The notes under the pieces are model-generated. The model did not search any database. It was not told where the DNA came from and saw only the letters and a program-made list of their open reading frames with translations. Source: a virus. From it: a DNA stretch of 34,829 nucleotides. A program made the position numbers and the translations under genes. Position 1 is the stretch's first letter; each line of letters opens with the position of its first letter. The stretch lies in the IMG/VR virus record IMGVR_UViG_3300030451_001452, positions 1 through 34,829 of that record; one strand, written 5' to 3'. Below are positions 30,281 through 34,829 of this stretch, piece after piece.

Positions 30281-30918
30281 GACAATCTCGTATCTGTGTT
30301 GCCCTGCTCCCATATAAACCAGGCAAAGGCAATGAACCCTGATGATCCTTCTGGCTGCTCTTCATCGCCACGCCACATGGTCAGGCGTTCAGAGAAAACA
30401 TGGACACGGGCTGGCGGTTGCCTGTTGTATATCTCAGCCCTGCGCTGCTTGCCTTCCAAGAAAGCTAGACGCAACAGCATTGCAAAATATGGCAGCTTCA
30501 TATCCATGCACTTAATTACAAACTCATTAGCCAACTTGTAAGGTGGATTGGTAACAACGGCTGGCGCAAGAGGTTTTAACTCCATGAGAAAGTCCACGCC
30601 TGTTGTCCCGTAATTCCAATCGTTCAAGTCTGTTGATATGACATTGTGACCAGCAGTTTTTAATGGCTCACTGATAGACCCATCACCGCAAGCACACTCC
30701 CATATATCTGTTGGCAGTTTCTCAGCCCTTATGAGGGCTTCTACGGCCTCTCTGGGTGTGGGATAAAAGTCATCTTTTTGTCTAGTCAAAACACCATACC
30801 CATTGTAGCCATGATGACCATGTAATAGAGTAAACTTCCAGCCAGTAGGTACAGGGTTATCTTGATGCGAGTAGCGACAAAGGATCGGAAACTTACTCTC
30901 ATTTGATTGCTCCTGCAT
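30271..30918 (-). CDS. SAM-dependent DNA methyltransferase (NPPY motif, amino type)
   Basis: This 215-aa protein has motif I-like ECACGDGSISEPLKTAG (74-90), an acidic STDLNDW end of the next strand and motif IV TNPPY (123-127), typical of N6-adenine or N4-cytosine methyltransferases. The DFYPTPREAV segment before motif I is common in phage adenine methyltransferases. No separate target recognition domain is seen, so specificity cannot be told. It lies directly upstream of the cytosine methyltransferase and overlaps the zinc-motif gene by 20 nt. Confidence 0.85.
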   Translation of the reverse strand: MQEQSNESKFPILCRYSHQDNPVPTGWKFTLLHGHHGYNGYGVLTRQKDDFYPTPREAVEALIRAEKLPTDIWECACGDGSISEPLKTAGHNVISTDLNDWNYGTTGVDFLMELKPLAPAVVTNPPYKLANEFVIKCMDMKLPYFAMLLRLAFLEGKQRRAEIYNRQPPARVHVFSERLTMWRGDEEQPEGSSGFIAFAWFIWEQGNTDTRLSWL

Positions 30919-31087
30919 TGTTTATTTGCTCCAATGTTTGTTGATCTTTAACAGGCTCTTTACCTGTGCCATCGCAATCCCAACAGGTATCAGGCACTAC
31001 ATCACCGCCTGTCGGATCAAAGTTGTTACGCACATAGACCCAGCCTTTGCCCTGGCATTTAAAACAATCAGTCTGTAAAGAAGTCAT
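30899..31087 (-). CDS. 62-aa DnaJ-type zinc-motif protein
   Basis: It contains CFKCQGKGWVYV and then CWDCDGTGKEP, the paired CxxCxGxG elements of DnaJ-like zinc fingers. The arrangement binds one zinc ion. No J domain is present. Small stand-alone copies occur in phage genomes with uncertain roles, possibly RNA or protein binding. It overlaps the Xre repressor gene by 20 nt and the methyltransferase gene by 20 nt, so all are on one transcript. Confidence 0.75.
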   Translation of the reverse strand: MTSLQTDCFKCQGKGWVYVRNNFDPTGGDVVPDTCWDCDGTGKEPVKDQQTLEQINNAGAIK

Positions 31088-31256
31088 CTGGCCTTACCTT
31101 TCCATCTGTTGCCCTGTAGATTATCTGCATAACCCTCAAGCTTGGTTCTCTCTCACCGTTTATTATTCGGCTTATAGATGAAACAGACAAGCCTGTACGT
31201 TTTGCAAACTGTGTCTGCGTCATCCCCTGTTGTTTTATAAATTGATCTAACTTCAT
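31068..31256 (-). CDS. Small Xre-family repressor
   Basis: This 62-aa protein is nearly all helix-turn-helix: MTQTQFAKRTGLSVSSISRI followed by INGEREPSLRVMQII. The recognition helix is SVSSISRIIN. It is divergently transcribed from the exonuclease operon, with a perfect palindrome between them (31278-31292), the classic arrangement of a Cro or CI-like switch. A TTGACA / TAACAT promoter on the minus strand would start transcription close to its ATG. Confidence 0.88.
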   Translation of the reverse strand: MKLDQFIKQQGMTQTQFAKRTGLSVSSISRIINGEREPSLRVMQIIYRATDGKVRPDDFFTD

Positions 31257-31262
31257 AAATTT

Positions 31263-31292
31263 ATGTTAAATTAATTATTGACACATTGTCAA
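31263..31292 (-). promoter_or_regulatory. Promoter of the Xre repressor (possibly leaderless)
   Basis: On the minus strand, TTGACA (31292-31287) is followed after 18 bp by TAACAT (31268-31263, 4 of 6 to consensus). Transcription would start about 7 nt downstream, near 31256, the first base of the ATG. A leaderless mRNA is suggested, as for some phage repressors. The -35 overlaps half of the palindrome, so the repressor could control itself. Confidence 0.45.
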
Positions 31293-31300
31293 TTTATAAT
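31271..31300 (+). promoter_or_regulatory. Promoter and operator of the recombination operon
   Basis: A perfect -10 box TATAAT lies at 31295-31300, with a weak -35 (TTAATT at 31271, 18-bp spacer). The palindrome TTGACA-CAT-TGTCAA (31278-31292) occupies the spacer and ends 2 nt before the -10. A protein bound there would block polymerase. Transcription would start near 31307. The exonuclease ATG is at 31340 with an AAGGA Shine-Dalgarno. Confidence 0.65.
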
Positions 31301-31339
31301 TACTTCTATCATTATCTTACACGTTAAGGAACAAATGAC

Positions 31340-32197
31340 ATGAAATTAGCATACGATAGTGCAACGGGTGCAACCCGTCCAAAATATGAAAGGGTGCTTG
31401 ATCTTTGGCTAAGAGATCAGGATATCCGTTTGCCTATGGCTGCACGGCCTTGGGCTGGTATCTGTGTAGAGTATGGGTCAAAGTGTGCAACTGGGCTTGC
31501 AGACTTCAACGAACTCTTAGGACAACAAGAGCCTATGCCTATGGCTGAAGCGGTGCGTAGTGCAATGGCAAAGTATGATGAATACAAGCCACGCACATGG
31601 GATGAAGGCAAAGACGCAGAGGAATATGAAGCGTTCCGTGAACACATCCCAGAGATGATTGCCCAAGCTGTTGCGGCAGTCAAAGATTGTTTTTCAAAAG
31701 CTAATGTTATGGAAGGTGAGTATCAGCGTTGGATGGATGTTGATGGGTTAGACCACCGCATCATGATTTATCAAGACTTCAGTGCTGGCGGTCAGCAAGC
31801 AGATCTTAAATGCTCACTGCCGCTACGCAACCCACCAAAGAAAGATGGTACAAGAAGCTGGCGTATACCAAAGCCAAAGACAGAACCATCATGGCAACAG
31901 GCAATGCAACAGGCAGTGTATTGGAAGGCCACAGGCCAAGAACCATCACTGCTGTTTGTTACAGCTTCTGGCTATCACATAGCTAATAAAGAGAATTGTA
32001 AGGCACTCACAGAAGAAAGTCTGGAGCTTGCTTACAATGACGCAGTCCGTTCATGGAAGACTACACAGAACCTGGTACGGGCTGCTAACGGCAACTGGCG
32101 CACTCTTGCTGGTCTGGTACAGCCAGACTTTGTTGAGATAGCACAGCGCCACGGGCCAGATATAGTGAAACTCGCAAGACAATTATGGAGAGATTAA
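31340..32197 (+). CDS. RecB/Cas4-like PD-(D/E)XK exonuclease
   Basis: This 285-aa protein has the RecB-family nuclease signature: an Asp-rich strand (WMDVDGLDHRIMIY), the active-site ADLKCS with Asp155 and Lys157, and QAMQQAVYWKATG (187-199) with the QxxxY motif of Cas4 and phage exonucleases. It would resect double-stranded ends to make 3' overhangs for the annealing protein encoded downstream (32931). It is the first gene of the rightward operon, with a Shine-Dalgarno AAGGA before the ATG. Confidence 0.8.
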   Translation: MKLAYDSATGATRPKYERVLDLWLRDQDIRLPMAARPWAGICVEYGSKCATGLADFNELLGQQEPMPMAEAVRSAMAKYDEYKPRTWDEGKDAEEYEAFREHIPEMIAQAVAAVKDCFSKANVMEGEYQRWMDVDGLDHRIMIYQDFSAGGQQADLKCSLPLRNPPKKDGTRSWRIPKPKTEPSWQQAMQQAVYWKATGQEPSLLFVTASGYHIANKENCKALTEESLELAYNDAVRSWKTTQNLVRAANGNWRTLAGLVQPDFVEIAQRHGPDIVKLARQLWRD

Positions 32198-32470
32198 ATG
32201 TTTGAAATGTTGTGGGGAAAACTCAAGGGCGTGAAAGAAGGTAGGCAGATAGATTACCCTATGGATCGCCATCCATCTATGGCAGAGGCAAGACAGATAG
32301 CATACAGCATGGATGTAAATGACTATGTGATTTGTCCAGACAGGAAGCAAGCTCTACGCATCTACGGCTTCATTAAGAGGCACAGGAAGGGCAAAGAACA
32401 AGGTGATGTTATGACACGTTCAGTAATGCACAACGGCAAAGAGTGCATAAAGGTATGGAGAATTAGATGA
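32198..32470 (+). CDS. 90-aa basic protein of unknown function
   Basis: MFEMLWGKLKGVKEGRQIDY opens a basic protein with AEARQIAYSMDVNDYVIC, then PDRKQALRIYGFIKRHRKGK and an end in KECIKVWRIR. It is mixed alpha/beta and probably binds nucleic acid. The ATG follows the exonuclease TAA directly, and its stop overlaps the next ATG (ATGA), so it is co-translated with recombination genes. I do not recognise a family. A small exonuclease or annealing partner is plausible. Confidence 0.65.
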   Translation: MFEMLWGKLKGVKEGRQIDYPMDRHPSMAEARQIAYSMDVNDYVICPDRKQALRIYGFIKRHRKGKEQGDVMTRSVMHNGKECIKVWRIR

Positions 32471-32796
32471 ATGATTTATTTGACACACCAGCTTTTAAGC
32501 TGGTCAGGCGTGATGACCCAGATACCAGCCACGATGCTGCTGAGTCATTGCCCGTCAGTGATATGGAAAAGATTGTCGCTGATACTATCGCAAAGTTTGG
32601 GGCGACAGGCGCAATCTCCGATCAGGTAGTAGATGCCCTGCCGCATCTGCGTTATAGCACAATCACTGCCAGATACAAGCAGTTGAAGGAAAAAGGCATC
32701 ATCTGTGTAGATGACCGAAAGCTGAAGGCCGAATCAGGCAGACAGCAGCACATCATGTGGCACAAAAACTTTTATCAGGAGGCAGTTAATGACTGA
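32467..32796 (+). CDS. Winged helix-type DNA-binding protein
   Basis: This 109-aa protein starts MNDLFDTPAFKLVRRDDPDT followed by SHDAAESL. It then has EKIVADTIAKFGATGAISDQ, YSTITARYKQLKEKGIICVD and the wing-like DRKLKAESGRQQHIMW. The DPDTSHxAAES start with a winged-helix body recurs in phage recombination operons. The STITARYKQLKEKG part is the recognition helix, and ESGRQ with the last strands forms the wing. It is likely a regulator or replication accessory. Confidence 0.75.
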   Translation: MNDLFDTPAFKLVRRDDPDTSHDAAESLPVSDMEKIVADTIAKFGATGAISDQVVDALPHLRYSTITARYKQLKEKGIICVDDRKLKAESGRQQHIMWHKNFYQEAVND

Positions 32797-32941
32797 GCAA
32801 GAGATGGAAATGTGGCAGCGCATTGATATAATTGGTGATCGCATAGAAAAATTAGAGAAGCAGATTGATGAACAAGTAAGAGCGTTCACGATAGCTATGA
32901 ATCTTATTGCAGATGCAATGGAGAAAAAGAATGAGCAATAA
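32789..32941 (+). CDS. 50-aa coiled-coil mini-protein
   Basis: It runs from ATG 32789, overlapping the previous gene by 8 nt, to TAA 32939-32941. MTEQEMEMWQRIDIIGDRIE is followed by KLEKQIDEQV and an Ala/Met-rich helix. The regular spacing of Ile and Leu suggests a dimeric coiled coil. It overlaps the start of the annealing-like gene by 11 nt. A short accessory such as an exonuclease or annealing-protein partner is conceivable; no family is recognised. Confidence 0.6.
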   Translation: MTEQEMEMWQRIDIIGDRIEKLEKQIDEQVRAFTIAMNLIADAMEKKNEQ

Positions 32942-33602
32942 ATTTAGTGATGTCATGGACTTTGTTCATGAGTTAAACAAAACTCATGGCGTGAAGCAAC
33001 GTGGCGGTAAAATGTACACACAAGTTGTGCATCGCATGGAAGCGTTTAGGCGTTTCTATGGTACTGAGTACGGTGTGGACACACAGATTCTTGTCGATGA
33101 TGGGCAGCGTGTGGTTGTCAAAGCCTCGATTACAAACCTTGACGGCATAGTTGTTGGGGCTGGCATGGCTGAAGAGATAAGAGGCCAAGGTCATGTCAAT
33201 CAAACATCAGCCTTGGAAAACTGTGAGACATCTGCTGTAGGCCGTGCGCTTGCATCTATTGGCCTGGCTGGTGGTGAGTACGCATCTGCTAATGAGATGG
33301 ACGGTGTAGGACGTAAGCGTGAAGCACAGGCAGAAGCAGAGAATAAGCCTGTAGTTGACCCAGAGCGTCCTGTACCAGCAAAGCGTGATGACGATCCAGA
33401 GGTACGCAAGACGCAAGACTTTTTTGGTGAGGTAAACAAAAAGGTGGGTGAAGTCAATGACACGGCTAAATTCATCGCTTGGTGCAACACTGATTATGTC
33501 AAGAACGGGATTGCTCACATGAAGCAGCACAACCCTGACTTGGCAAAAATGGCTGTAGATAGAATACAGCTACGCATGAAACAGCTTAAAGGAGAAGCCT
33601 AA
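32931..33602 (+). CDS. Single-strand annealing-like recombination protein (ERF/Rad52-type)
   Basis: This 223-aa protein has a conserved core with VVHRMEAFRRFYGTEYGVDT, VVVKASITNLDGIVVGAGMA followed by EEIRGQGHVN, and TSALENCETSAVGRALASIG followed by LAGGEYASANEM. The TxALENxETSAVGRAL block is the hallmark of ERF-like annealing proteins. The C-terminal third is linker plus a helical domain (AHMKQHNPDLAKMAVDRIQL). It would pair ssDNA produced by the exonuclease at 31340. The start at 32931 is used because the 32907 alternative has no Shine-Dalgarno. Confidence 0.8.
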   Translation: MSNKFSDVMDFVHELNKTHGVKQRGGKMYTQVVHRMEAFRRFYGTEYGVDTQILVDDGQRVVVKASITNLDGIVVGAGMAEEIRGQGHVNQTSALENCETSAVGRALASIGLAGGEYASANEMDGVGRKREAQAEAENKPVVDPERPVPAKRDDDPEVRKTQDFFGEVNKKVGEVNDTAKFIAWCNTDYVKNGIAHMKQHNPDLAKMAVDRIQLRMKQLKGEA

Positions 33603-33937
33603 TGGCAAAGCAGTATATTAAAATGTGCAACATCAAGATGTGGCAGAACGATGGTGATTCAAAGCGTGGGCTGTACAGCAACAGCAAGTGGACACCATAT
33701 CGTGATGGCTCTCCAGCAGACGTTATGTTCCGTGCTGGATGCACATACTCCGTTGCCGCATTTGAAAATGATGATGGCACAATTAACATAGCCATATCTG
33801 AAGTCAGGGATTACCAGGCTAAAGATAATATAGCTGACGGCATATCGCAGGGCGGTCTAAAGCCAGTGGGAGATGCTATCAATCAGCGTTACCAGCCAGC
33901 AGTAAAGGAAACAGACGATGATGACATCCCGTTTTAA
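33602..33937 (+). CDS. Putative single-stranded DNA-binding protein (SSB-type tail)
   Basis: This 111-aa protein ends in ETDDDDIPF, the acidic -DDDIPF tail through which bacterial SSBs bind partner proteins. The N-terminal part (KQYIKMCNIKMWQNDGDSKR to YSVAAFENDDGTINIAISEV) is beta-rich and could be a small OB-like domain, but I cannot align it confidently to SSB. It is encoded right after the annealing protein (one-base overlap), where a phage SSB would fit. Functional partners might be host recombination proteins. Confidence 0.6.
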   Translation: MAKQYIKMCNIKMWQNDGDSKRGLYSNSKWTPYRDGSPADVMFRAGCTYSVAAFENDDGTINIAISEVRDYQAKDNIADGISQGGLKPVGDAINQRYQPAVKETDDDDIPF

Positions 33938-34127
33938 TGCTGAAGGTAAGCTGCTTTACACAGCTAAAGAAGCTTGTGAGATCCTGTTTGGCACTGCAAG
34001 CAAAACGAAACTGAACCTGTTGTACAGGATGCTGAAGGCAGGGGATATAGAGGCAGAACGTGCAGGGAATACATGGCTTATTCCTCGCAGGGTTCTGGTG
34101 GAGCTACATGGAAAAGACAATCTGTGA
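33918..34127 (+). CDS. MerR/excisionase-type helix-turn-helix protein
   Basis: This 69-aa protein has MLKAGDIEAERAGNTWLIPR followed by RVLVELHG, the winged-helix end of excisionase-like domains. It is preceded by LLYTAKEACEILFGTASKTK, which contains the turn. It overlaps the SSB-like gene by 20 nt (its start codon lies in the -DDDIPF coding part) and its TGA overlaps the next ATG. An excisionase would normally accompany an integrase, but none is seen. A transcriptional role is more likely here. Confidence 0.7.
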   Translation: MMTSRFNAEGKLLYTAKEACEILFGTASKTKLNLLYRMLKAGDIEAERAGNTWLIPRRVLVELHGKDNL

Positions 34128-34281
34128 TGACTGCGAAAAAGAAGCCACAAAACAGGTCAAGCACGGTTACTTCTGCAAGGACTGTGCAGTGCGAGTATTG
34201 CGGCAAGACCCACAACGTGATGAGTGGGGAATGGGTGTACAACGGAAACCAGATTCCTCTATGTCACTCTGGGGTTTCTGA
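34108..34281 (+). CDS. 57-aa zinc-motif ORF, frame A (overlaps 34127-34345)
   Basis: It begins MEKTICDDCEKEATKQVKHG and has a second pair (YFCKDCAV), a compact four-Cys zinc ribbon in the first 27 residues. The rest (QDPQRDEWGMGV to MSLWGF) looks less protein-like. The TGA overlaps the ATG of 34281-34541 (TGATG), and the start overlaps the previous gene by 20 nt. It shares 155 nt with the frame at 34127. At least one of the two is real. A +1 shift between the two frames would join both zinc-like halves. Confidence 0.5.
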   Translation: MEKTICDDCEKEATKQVKHGYFCKDCAVRVLRQDPQRDEWGMGVQRKPDSSMSLWGF

Positions 34282-34345
34282 TGACTGTTGTTTCACTAAG
34301 TACCGTAAAGACAGAGAAATGGAATCAGGCGAGGCATCACGCTGA
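34127..34345 (+). CDS. 72-aa zinc-motif ORF, frame B
   Basis: Starting at ATG 34127, which overlaps the TGA of the excisionase-like gene (TGATG), it has a basic and probably unstructured start. A well-formed block follows: VQCEYCGKTHNVMSGEWVYN, then QIPLCHSGVSDDCCFTKYRK. The four to five cysteines and histidines with Trp and Gly look like a real zinc-binding domain. Its first 20 residues look like the weaker part, which is the mirror image of frame A. I favour this frame as the more protein-like over its C-terminal two thirds. Confidence 0.55.
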   Translation: MTAKKKPQNRSSTVTSARTVQCEYCGKTHNVMSGEWVYNGNQIPLCHSGVSDDCCFTKYRKDREMESGEASR

Positions 34346-34541
34346 TGCTTACTATCGCTTCCTTACTGTCTCTGGCTGGGGTATGTATCGAATCGGTGAG
34401 GCTCATGGGATTGAGCCTTACTACCCCAAAGGAAAGGGTATGCTGCCAGATGGCACAATGGCTAGGGGTATCTGGACTGAAGAGTACATGATAGACCAGC
34501 TAACACAGTATCTTTACGATGGGGGAGAGTTTGTAATCTAA
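34281..34541 (+). CDS. 86-aa conserved-looking protein, last of right operon
   Basis: It starts MTVVSLSTVKTEKWNQARHH, continues DAYYRFLTVSGWGMYRIGEA and ends MIDQLTQYLYDGGEFVI. It is acidic and aromatic-rich. I choose ATG 34281, coupled to the upstream TGA. A second allele of its last 27 residues exists at 3-86, with changes mostly at third codon positions, so the frame is under selection. No known family. It ends at the hairpin 34541-34569. Confidence 0.7.
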   Translation: MTVVSLSTVKTEKWNQARHHADAYYRFLTVSGWGMYRIGEAHGIEPYYPKGKGMLPDGTMARGIWTEEYMIDQLTQYLYDGGEFVI

Positions 34542-34580
34542 TAAAGGGGGGCGTAATACCCCCCTTTATGCTACTTTTTT
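34541..34580. terminator. Bidirectional terminator hairpin, right allele
   Basis: A perfect 11-bp stem, ATAAAGGGGGG (34541-34551) with CCCCCCTTTAT (34559-34569), closes the loop CGTAATA. On the plus strand GCTAC and eight Ts follow, so the rightward operon ends here. It also faces the end of the leftward mini-gene operon. The left allele has five G-C pairs plus a C-G pair at the top where this one has six G-C pairs, and both stems stay perfect. Confidence 0.85.
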
Positions 34581-34723
34581 TTCTTTTTGGCCTTCATGAT
34601 TCGCTGTTGCAAAGCCTTTGGTAATGTCTTTTGCTTTGCTGTCAAACCATTGCCCATTTTCTTAGCGGCTTTCTTTGGTGGTCTACCACGCTTAGAGCCA
34701 TACGTTCCTTTGCCCATCGGCAT
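34571..34723 (-). CDS. 50-aa Lys-rich mini-protein with AT-hook-like motif
   Basis: The ATG (34723-34721) overlaps the TGA of the DUF6321-like gene and the frame ends TAG 34573-34571. The sequence begins MPMGKGTYGSKRGRPPKKAA, containing KRGRPPKK, a typical AT-hook core for binding the minor groove of AT-rich DNA. GNGLTAKQKTLP follows, shared with the left allele, and the end is KAKKKKK. This is the best hint that these mini-proteins bind DNA. It replaces two left-allele genes (116-232 and 233-355). Confidence 0.65.
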   Translation of the reverse strand: MPMGKGTYGSKRGRPPKKAAKKMGNGLTAKQKTLPKALQQRIMKAKKKKK

Positions 34724-34829
34724 CACTTCTTCCTCTTCTTTGCCTTGTTACGCTTGGAGATTGCTGCCGCCTTGCGCTTTGCGTCAGCTTTACTGCTTGC
34801 ACCCCATGCTCTCAGGGATAGAAGCAATC
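34723..34829 (-). CDS. DUF6321-like protein, C-terminal part (second allele, partial)
   Basis: This frame is cut by the window end. The visible 34-35 residues include LLSLRAWGASSKADAK followed by a Lys/Ala-rich helix ending KAKKRKK and TGA. They match the end of the 355-663 product closely; the left allele ends KRKA and TAA. The coupling pattern to the next mini-gene is kept (TGATG here, TAATG on the left), showing that translation of these tiny genes is maintained even when the sequences change. Confidence 0.75.
   Translation of the reverse strand, partial: LLLSLRAWGASSKADAKRKAAAISKRNKAKKRKK

Larger units (their letters stand above)
34456..34829. repeat. Right copy of the inexact end repeat
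   Basis: This is the counterpart of 1-461. It contains the end of the 34281 gene, the convergent hairpin, one AT-hook mini-gene and the C-terminal part of the DUF6321-like gene. The last 46 bases equal 416-461. Circularising through these 46 bases gives about 34368 bp. Joining through the left allele (1 aligned with 34456) gives about 34455 bp. Confidence 0.85.

Noticed and set aside
31278-31300. TTGACA and TATAAT close together as one consensus promoter
   Set aside because: The spacing is only 11 bp, too short for sigma70. The TTGACA is better read as half of the palindrome and, on the minus strand, its mirror as the -35 of the repressor promoter.
33918-34127. Excisionase as evidence of an integrating prophage
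   Set aside because: The helix-turn-helix is only excisionase-like. No integrase, attachment-site repeat or host flank is seen, so lysogeny is not claimed.

Overview
The window looks like one nearly complete, circularly permuted genome of a small tailed phage with T7-type (podovirus-like) virion genes, probably marine. The order of the structural genes and their lengths (portal 528 aa, tail tube A 198 aa, tail tube B 870 aa) follow the T7 plan. Many small proteins (DUF6321-like, DUF5872-like, short Lys-rich proteins, a 'MAAPNIVNV' structural protein) are of types I associate with marine podoviruses of the cyanophage, pelagiphage and HMO-2011 kind. That affiliation is recollection, not a search result. 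No host gene, tRNA, rRNA, IS or CRISPR array is visible. Positions 1-415 and 34456-34783 are diverged versions of the same stretch. Positions 416-461 are repeated exactly (46 bp) at 34784-34829. The simplest reading is a circular map of about 34.37 kb with a second strain haplotype at the left end.

Layout. (1) 25645 down to about 116, minus strand: one long late operon. It runs small and large terminase, a HlyC/GNAT-like protein, two low-complexity proteins, portal, a Bbp19-like protein, scaffold, a 70-aa protein, major capsid protein, a decoration-like protein, tail tubes A and B, a gp13-like GNAT, a gp14-like protein, three very large internal virion or ejection proteins, the tail fibre and its accessory proteins, a cassette of small membrane proteins, a GH24 endolysin, and a string of tiny Lys-rich proteins. 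Genes abut or overlap by 1-11 nt almost throughout. (2) 25646-25972: a gene-free divergent region beside terS. (3) 25973-29066, plus strand: an early operon of small, mostly unknown proteins. It has a sigma70-like promoter with a palindrome in its spacer, repeated leader elements (ACTAGCA and AAGGATCAA before the start codon), several strong hairpins, an Xre regulator and a strong terminator. (4) 31256 down to 29155, minus strand: a small Xre repressor, a zinc-motif protein, two DNA methyltransferases (NPPY-type and cytosine-C5) and a PD-(D/E)XK nuclease. (5) 31340-34541, plus strand: a recombination operon with a RecB/Cas4-like exonuclease, winged-helix proteins, an annealing-like protein, a protein with an SSB-type acidic tail, a MerR/excisionase-like helix-turn-helix protein and overlapping zinc-motif ORFs. 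It ends at a bidirectional hairpin facing the end of the late operon.

How it may work. Two promoter regions each carry a palindrome just upstream of a -10 box, and each is linked to a small Xre protein, so two regulatory loops are likely. I see no DNA polymerase, primase, helicase, RNA polymerase or integrase. The phage therefore probably uses host replication and transcription and contributes a Red-like recombination set and DNA methylation. The least described parts are the early small-gene operon with its shared leaders, the fast-changing Lys-rich mini-gene cassette, and the overlapping zinc-motif frames at 34.1-34.35 kb.
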